Below are positions 57,017-64,000 of a stretch of 64,000 nt of DNA, in pieces. The position numbers and the translations under genes are program-made. The notes below the pieces were generated by a model. The model was not told the origin of the DNA. It saw only the letters and a list, made by a program, of their open reading frames with translations, and did no database searches. How positions within the stretch are numbered: the first letter of the stretch is position 1; every line of letters begins with the position of its first letter. This DNA is from Pinus tabuliformis (Eukaryota; Streptophyta; Pinopsida; Pinales; Pinaceae), in assembly GCA_031772625.1 (NCBI GenBank), contig CM062814.1, positions 827,522,757 to 827,586,756 of the forward strand, in the 5' to 3' direction.

Positions 57017-58071
57017 GTATTAATCCCGAAAAGCTACTTGGAGAGCTATCAGATTATAAGTGAAGTGATTTAATTTTACTTTCGTTTACAAGTAGGTAAT
57101 TTAGATAGTAGGTTCTTCATGTTATTGACATTATCTCCAGAACCATGGCTTAAACCCGAAAAGCTACTTGGCGAGCTATTGGATTATAAGTGAAGTGACT
57201 TAATTATACTTTCATCTGCAAGTAGGTAATTTAGATATCAATTCTTCATGTTATTTGAAGTTATCTCCAGAGCTATGGCTTAACCCCGAAAATCTACTTG
57301 GCAAGCTATCGGATTATAAGTGAAGTAATTTGATTTTACATTCATTTTTGCAATTAGATATCAGGTTCTTCATGTTATTGATGTTATCTCCAGAGCCATG
57401 ACTTAACCCCGAAAAGCTACTCGACGAGCTATCGGACTATAAGTGAAGTGATTTGATTTTTCTTTCATTAATCTGCAAGTAGTTAATTTAGATATCAATT
57501 CTTCATGTTATTTACGTTATCTCCAGAGCCATGGCTTAACCTCGAAAAGCTACTTAGCGAGCTATCGGATTATAAGTGAAGTAAATTGATCTTACTTTCG
57601 TTAGTTTGCAATTTTTGGTTTGTTTGAGTGCAATAGTTTAGATTTTATTTATGTAATTAGATGGACAACAGAGACAGTGATTTCATGATCAGTATTTCCT
57701 CTTTTGTTTGATTTAAGTAACTGCATATTTACACTTTTGTTCAAGTGCTGATTTGATCAATAACATGTTTTGAGATCCTTTGAAGTGCTAAGTTTTGGAA
57801 GTTATCATAAGGGACATAAACCTTGTCTTGAAATCTCTATCTATACTTAATCTTTAAAAGTATTCTCAAGACCTTAGAATAGGATTTCAATTTGCATTAG
57901 ACACTTTAGAAGATCAACAAGAATAAAACCCAAAATAAGATAAAAACTATAAAACAACGAAGTAAGAAAAAAAGTTAACTAAGCACATATGGTGCACCAC
58001 ACTTCATCAGTTTACGATACCCGAATTGATAATTTATGTAGAGCAATTTAAGACATTACATTGACTAGATA
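57017..58071 (+). mobile_element. inverted LTR fragment (3' part)
   Basis: Plus-sense LTR from the middle of the repeat array (AATCCCGAAAAGCTACTT) to ATTGACTAGATA. It has one partial and four full repeat units. U3 and TATA are absent. Confidence 0.8.
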
Positions 58072-58077
58072 TCTAAA

Positions 58078-59987
58078 TGTCTAGTCAATTTAATATCTTA
58101 AATTGCTTTACATAAATTATCAATCCGGGTATCGTAAACTGATGAAGTGTGGTGCACCATATGTGCTTAGTTAACCTTTTTCTTACTTCGTTGTTTTATA
58201 GTTTATGTTGTTTTTGGGGTTTTGCTCTTGTTGATCTCTTAAAATTTTTAATGCAAATGGAAATTCTATTCTAAGGTCTTAAGAATACTTTTAAATTTCA
58301 AGTATGGATGTAGATTTCAAGACAAGGTTTATGTCCCTTATGGTAACTTCCAAAACTTAGCACTTCAAAAGATCTCAAGACATGTTATTGATAAAATTAA
58401 TACTTGAACAGAAATGTAAATATGCAGCTACTTAAATCAAACAAAAGATGAAATATTGATCATGAAATCACTATCTCTGCTACCCATCTAATTATAGAAA
58501 TAAAATCTAAACTATTGCACTTAAACAAACCAAAAATTGCAGACTAACGAAAATAAGATCAATTTACCTCACTTATAATTTGATAGCTCGCCAAGTAGAT
58601 TTTCCAGATTAAGCCATGGCTCTAAAGATAACGTCAAATAACATTAAGAATTGATATATAAATGAAAGCAAAATCAAATTACGTCATTCATAATTCGATA
58701 CCACGCCAAGTAGCTTTTCAAGGTTAAGCCATGGCTCTGGAGATAACGTCAAATAACAAGAAGAAATTGATATCTAAATTACTTACTTGCAGATTAATGA
58801 AAGCAAAATCAAATTACTTCACTTATAATCCAATAGCTCGCCAAGTAGCTTTTCGGGGTTAAGCCATGGCTCTAGATATAATGTCAATAACATGAAGAAC
58901 CTGATATCTAATTGCAGAGATGAAAATAAAATCAAATCACTTCACTCATAATCCGATAGCTCGCCAAGTAGCTTTTCGTGGTTAAGCCATGGCTCTGGAG
59001 ATAACGTCAAATGACATGAAGAATTTGATATCTAAACTACCTAACAACAACAAATAAATAAGACTGAAATCAAAGAATAACTGAAATTGAAAAGCTTAAG
59101 ACAAAGTTCAGTAGAGAGGCAAATATCATGTCACTATTTGATGCAAAAACATGTAAAGAAAAACTAATCTACAATCAACCGGTTGAACACACTTGCATGA
59201 ATTAAAATTGCATCAATAGAAACTCTAATCTATCAAACTTGAAAGCAATCAAATGACATAATGAAATCAAAACAAAATTTCAAAATAAAATCTACTCTAC
59301 CTTATATTCTAATGTGCTCCATGACATCTACTTCACATCTCCTTCCATGTTGAGAACATCAAAGCTTTATTCAAATTCTTCAAAATTACAAAGTACAACA
59401 AAGCTCTCTAAATCTTTCCAAAGCAATCAAAGAAGAACTATAAACTCCAAACTAAGCTAAGACTAACACGCTAACAAGCTCTAAACTAACAAGCTAACCA
59501 ACGAAGGAGAGAGATCTCCTATTTATACAAAAAGATGAGAAGCCATCTTATTAATGAAATTCCATGAATCTCTCCCTCTACCTCTAGAGTCCTAATCAAA
59601 ATAGAAACTGATAAGACACGTCTTCTTAGAGTTACAATACAATTAGGAGATGTGACACATATCTTCATGATCTCATGATTCTCTCCACTCAAATTCGAAT
59701 TTGGCCTTAGAGTGCCACATAAGGGTCTTCTAGAAGCCTCATTTTATCCTACACATGTCAACAATCTCAACCCACTTGTTAGGTATAAGCATATGCACAT
59801 TATTTTCTAATTTTTAACCACAAATTCACTTAAAAAGACTAAGAATTAATAAAGTTTGAAAAAACATAAATGTGGCCCAATGATAATGAAAGTGGGATGA
59901 ATGTGGTGACATAGTAGTGAAATGGAGGTTATATAATGGACATAATAGTGAAAGCGTATTGGAAATGAATGATATTTTTAAGACCCA
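58078..59987 (-). mobile_element. LTR G
   Basis: TGTCTAGTC start, about four internal repeat units (58580-59000), TATA at 59520-59527. The outer end is AGACCCA without ACA. With the fragment on its left it forms ATTGACTAGA...TCTAGTCAAT, two LTR 3' ends facing each other. Confidence 0.8.
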
Positions 59988-60068
59988 AATTAAGCTGATT
60001 TTTTTATCAATCTGAGCTGAGAAGCCATTGCTAATTTAACGTCAACACGTTATTTATATGCCTTTCCT
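59988..60068 (-). other. short internal-region remnant between two LTRs
   Basis: TTAAGCTGATTTTTTTATCAATC matches the internal sequence at 54717-54740 of copy F. The rest of these 80 bp is unassigned. Confidence 0.5.
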
Positions 60069-62005
60069 TGTTAGTCAATTTAGTATGTCCTAAATTGCTA
60101 CATTAATTATCAATCCGGGAGTCGTAAACTGATGAAGTGTGGCGCACTATATGTGCAAGACAACCTCTTTCTTATTTTTTATTGTTTTCAATTTTATCTT
60201 GTTTTTGGGGGTTTTATCTTAGCTTATCTCCTAATGCAAATGGAAATCCGATTCTTAAGTTTTAAGAATACTTTATAAGGCAAGTATGGGTATAGATTTT
60301 AAGGCAATTATGTCCTTTATGATGACTTCCAGAACTTAACACTTCAGAGGATCTCAAAACATGCTAATGATGAAATTAATACTTGAACAAGAATGTAAAT
60401 GTGCAGCTATTTGAATCAAACAAGTGATGAAGTACTGATCATGAAATATCTATCTCTGCTGCTCATCTAAATGCACAAAGAAAAGTTAAGTTATTTCACT
60501 CAAACAAATCAAAAACTGCAAACTAATAAAAGTAAAACCAATTCACTTCATTTATAGTCCAATAGCTCACCAAGTAGCTTTTCGGGGTTAAACCATGGCT
60601 CTGGAGATAACGTCAATAACATGAGGAAGTGATATCTAAATTATCTACTTGCAAATGAAAATAAAATCAAGTCTCTTCACTTATAGTCCGATAGCTTTCC
60701 AAGTAGCTTTTCCGGGTTAAGCCATGGCTCTGGAGATATCGGCAATAACATGAAGAATCAAATTACTTCACTCAAAATCCGATAGCTTGCCAAGTAGCTT
60801 TTCGGGGTTAAGCCATGGCTCTGGAGATAAAATTAAATGACATGAGGAATTTGATATCTAAATTAAATATCAACAGCAAATGAATAAGACTGAAATCAAA
60901 GCATAACTGAAATTGAAAGCTAAGGAAAACAAAGTCAGCAGAAAGGTCAATCTCATGTCACTATTTACTGCAAAAATTGTATGAAAATGCCCGGGTCTAT
61001 CCTAACTTAAAACACACTGATCAATGTTAGAAAAAATATACAACGCTTGGAAAATCATGTACAGGAATGAAACATTAACACCATAACTGAAATGTGAAAT
61101 ATACACAAGTGAACAAACTACGAAATATTTACAATGGAAATAAAACAAAATGCATATGAAAACTTTACAGAAATAAAGAACAAAACCTTAGCCAGCAGGG
61201 GCCCTCTGCACAGCCTTGGTTAACATGCTGTCAATCCAAGATTATGCTCACACAGTCATATAAAACAGAGTCTTATTATATTAAAAAACAGAGGAAGGAT
61301 CTTTTCTTTATCACAGCAAGACCAGTGTCACGGCACAATACATAAATTTAACAGCAAGATTACATCAACAAAAACTAGCTAGCTACATGTGTTTGCAAAC
61401 GTGTTATTTATAAAGGAAATTACATAACAGTTTTCCTATGAAACACCTTCAGTGGAGGACACGTAAAAAGATAGCATTTGTGAGCTTAACATGATGGTTG
61501 CCAAGATAACTCAATCTACCAAAAGGTGGTTGTTGGATTTATGTCGTGGGGGCAGTCTACAGCTGTCAAAATGTAGCCATGGATCTAGGAACAGTCTCGG
61601 ACCCTTTACGTGTTGAAAAACAGAAACCTGCTTGCTGTAGAACTCCTCATTTGACCACCATTTAACCAAGGCTTTCCTTTACAAATCTGGCTAAACCAAT
61701 AGGACCTGGTCCATGTCCAAATCATTTCTGAATTGCCCATGTGCCTCATTTTGCTTGATGACACATGTAACCTAGAGATCAACAAAAACAGTTGCGGAAA
61801 GTCGAGTCAGTTGTGGAAAGTGGCTGCATTCCGTAGTTGATGAGCAAAATCTAAGTCAAATAGAAAACACAAAAATATAGTTAGAAAACCACTTAAATTC
61901 ACTCTCAGAATCAATATGTAATGATTTTTGATAGCTTGTGGGGCATTGGTGAGGGGAAAAAGTCTAGAAAAGTGTGTAGAAGAGATGTAGTTTCAGGGCT
62001 CAACA
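60069..62005 (-). mobile_element. right boundary LTR (TGTTGAG family)
   Basis: In sense (minus strand) it runs TGTTGAGCCCTGAAAC ... TTGACTAACA, 1,937 bp. It has three internal repeat units (60545-60840), TATA (plus GTTATTTATA, 61403-61412), and the U3 hairpin region at 61790-61850. A polypurine tract follows at 62006, so it is a 3' LTR. It is a more diverged relative of the LTRs in the array and the inverted partner of 21212-22646. Confidence 0.85.
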
Positions 62006-62013
62006 TACCCCCA
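62006..62013 (-). other. polypurine tract of the right-hand element
   Basis: The minus strand reads GTGGGGGTA immediately before TGTTGAG, the usual 3' LTR entry. The next bases (CATGAGGACATGCAAC in sense) recur beside the tracts at 22692, 34836 and 46884. Confidence 0.75.
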
Positions 62014-62065
62014 CTATGAAGGTGTTGCATGTCCTCATGCAACCAAAACTGTGACCATCCTCCCT

Positions 62066-63659
62066 TCAGTTCATGTGTTCTGAGACCTCTGCTAACACAT
62101 CCAGCCTTCTTTTCTTCTTTCTTGGTACCACTGTCATCCTCGGCTTCCTCATTAGGCACTTGAATTTGAGGTTGATGAGAGCTCTGCTCAACCTCCTGCT
62201 CTTTTTCTTCAATTTTCTATTTTTCTTTTGCCACAGCCTAAGATGCAACATGGTGTTGTCGTGAATAATCTTATCCAACCTGCTCTATTCTTTCAATGTT
62301 TCATTTTCTCTTTTGATGTGTCTATTTAGGACCTCCAGTTCAAAAACTTCTTGTTTTAGTGATTGGATTAGAGCTTCCTGGGCTGTATTAGGCTGGGCAG
62401 ATGAAGTGCCTTGATCTGTGGCAGTGTTCTCCAATGACTCAATAAAATCATACATTTCCTGCTCAGTTGGATCTATCTCAGGTGTAGTCTTTCTTGGGCT
62501 ATCCCCAAAATCTGGTTGAGAAGGATTGATCTCAAAATCTAGCTGAGAAAGACTGATATCAAAATCTGGTTGAGAAATAGGAGTATGGTGTGGGCTATGG
62601 CTAGGAGGGATTGCTGGAGGCTGTTTTGGTGTTTCCCCTCCTAAATCAATGAAGTGGGGCCCTTTAGTTTGTACTTTCCTCAGTTTTCCATTAAGTCTGG
62701 AGCTCCTCCTTAGATTCTGTGAGCTAGTGTCTCTTTTCTCCACACTCTGTTTTTTTTCCCTTTTCACTTTGCTGCAGCTGATTGTTTCTGAAGGTAAACT
62801 AGTCTTTCAGAGATTATTTGGTCCTCTTCTGAGGAAGGTTCTGGGGTTTTATAGACAGCTTCAATATTTCTTTTCCCCTTGAGTTTTCTTTACTTCCCAA
62901 CCTCAGTTCTTTCCTTCCTACTTTCAGACAACTTCTCTTCCTTATTAGTTTCTTTAGCTATGTTAGTAGGAGTGTCCTGAATTTTCACACTTGTTTTCCT
63001 TCTCCTATTTTTCCTTGCTGAGCTGCTCTCGGGTGTTTCAGGTGGATCCTGAGAGAAGTTTCTAACCAAAAACTGTTCCTAGGTGTCCTTCTTTTCCTTC
63101 AACTGTTTTTCAATCAAAATTTTTACAAGGTCGTGATGGTATAGGTGGAGTTCTATGTCCTCCAGATTCTTTTGTACAGTTATGGACATCTTTTTCAGGC
63201 TATTCAATAAAATGTAAGGCAAATTGATGGTTTGATTTTCTAGAAAATTCATTAGCAACCAGGTGTGGTACATATACATGGACCCAAACCATCCTTCACA
63301 TGTAATAAACTTCTGGATTATCAATAATAGACTAGTCCACTTTTCCTCTAAAGCAAAGATAGGGATTCAATGTTTGAAAATGGTTATATCTATACCTGGA
63401 TTGCATAGGATAATCCTCCATGCCCTCTCATCAAAGCTTTTTTTTTTGAACCACCGTTCCCCTCCTGTGGCAGTTCCATTGCTGCTGCGATAGATGCCTC
63501 TGTGACTGAAAATTTAAGATCTCGAACCTCAACTTCCACACCATTAAAAGACCTCGCAAATTTCTTCGTAACTTCTTTATTGTAACCTCTGAATTTCTGG
63601 ATGAACTGTAGCCACCATGCCTTCCTTAGTATGCTTTTCAATTGTGGATACCCCTCCAT
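62066..63659 (-). pseudogene. 3'-terminal extra ORF of the right-hand element
   Basis: Frames 63659-63390, 63324-63079, 62767-62285 and 62278-62066 form one decayed unit. The N-terminal part reads FIQKFRGYNKEVTKKFARSF, then VEVRDLKFSVTEASIAAAMELP, a type of sequence I associate with extra ORFs of plant gypsy elements. The middle has three near-repeats of SQPDF/SQLDF (62490-62580). The end is a leucine/glutamate-rich coil (LKQEVFELEVLN) and a Lys/Arg-rich tail. It ends about 60 bp before the polypurine tract. Function unknown. Confidence 0.5.
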
Positions 63660-64000
63660 GAATTTAGGCCCTTCCGGTTATGCTCTTAGCAAAATACCCA
63701 TTCCTTCCTCCTACTTTAAAATACGTCTGAGTGAGTAATGGATTGACGGAGGTGAAACAGTTGTGTTAGCGAGGAATGGAGAAGGTTTGTGGAGAAAAAC
63801 CAGTAGTTGTAAATGAAAGAGCAAAGAATAGGTAATGAGAATGAGTTCACGGGGATGTAAACAAGCCAGAAATAACAAACGCAACTTCAATGGGATAGTA
63901 TAGAAGTAGAGTGAGCTCGACTTTTGAGATAGAAGGTTGTGGAATAGGCGTGAGCATGTTCTCAAAATGATTGCGGATTTGTGCGGCGGGGAAGAGCGGT
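63660..64000 (-). other. upstream part of the right-hand element, no clear gene
   Basis: An 84-codon minus frame (63965-63711), rich in Leu/Ser/His, has no recognisable motif. It is probably leader or spacer. The pol expected upstream would lie right of the window. Confidence 0.3.

Overview
The window is plant nuclear DNA made almost wholly of nested, decayed LTR retrotransposons. I find no intact host gene, no tRNA or rRNA gene, and nothing bacterial. A large-genome land plant is certain from the element types and from the plant-type host-gene fragments they carry. A gymnosperm or conifer is my guess from LTR length, nesting and decay, and the sequence does not prove it.

Layout. (1) 1-4653: minus-strand Ty1/copia element whose 3' end lies left of the window. 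Its reverse transcriptase is split by a 1.04-kb solo LTR (250-1293), and its 5' LTR holds a 173-bp AT microsatellite and a G/C-run palindromic tract. (2) 4654-about 9330: minus-strand Ty3/gypsy element into which the copia element appears to have inserted; integrase, RNase H, RT, protease, gag, PBS and LTR are recognisable but broken. (3) About 9331-12375: unassigned, with short coding-like remnants. (4) 12581-21211: minus-strand Tat-like gypsy element with a plant/archaeal-type RNase H placed before the RT, a degenerate gypsy RNase H, an integrase, and an extra long ORF downstream. (5) 21212-62005: a 41-kb LTR array bounded by two inverted LTRs of one family. (6) 62006-64000: the 3' internal end of the element owning the right-hand LTR, with its own extra ORF.

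The array is the interesting part. It is built from a non-autonomous minus-sense family with 1.8-2.05-kb LTRs (TGTTGGG...TAGACA), a tRNA-Asp primer site, twin leader stem-loops, polypurine tracts, and no gag or pol that I can see. LTRs are shared between neighbours (LTR-internal-LTR-internal). The internal regions carry sense-oriented fragments of host genes at two fixed sites. Three copies hold an ABCE/RLI ATPase fragment with its two ATPase domains in scrambled order, plus a CCCH zinc-finger/KH RNA-binding protein fragment. A fourth copy holds, at the same two sites, a Raf-like (EDR1/CTR1-type) kinase fragment and an RNase H-like fragment. A short U3-derived hairpin module flanks the cassette region on both sides.

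The array also contains two about 3.6-3.7-kb LTR palindromes, two mini-internal elements with the same deletion, and a 12-kb tandem duplication whose junction (41446/41447) can be read directly. LTRs carry 3-5 copies of an about 130-bp internal repeat. Nothing here works as a host pathway. The genes relate to each other as parts of retroelements, captured cassettes and their recombination products.
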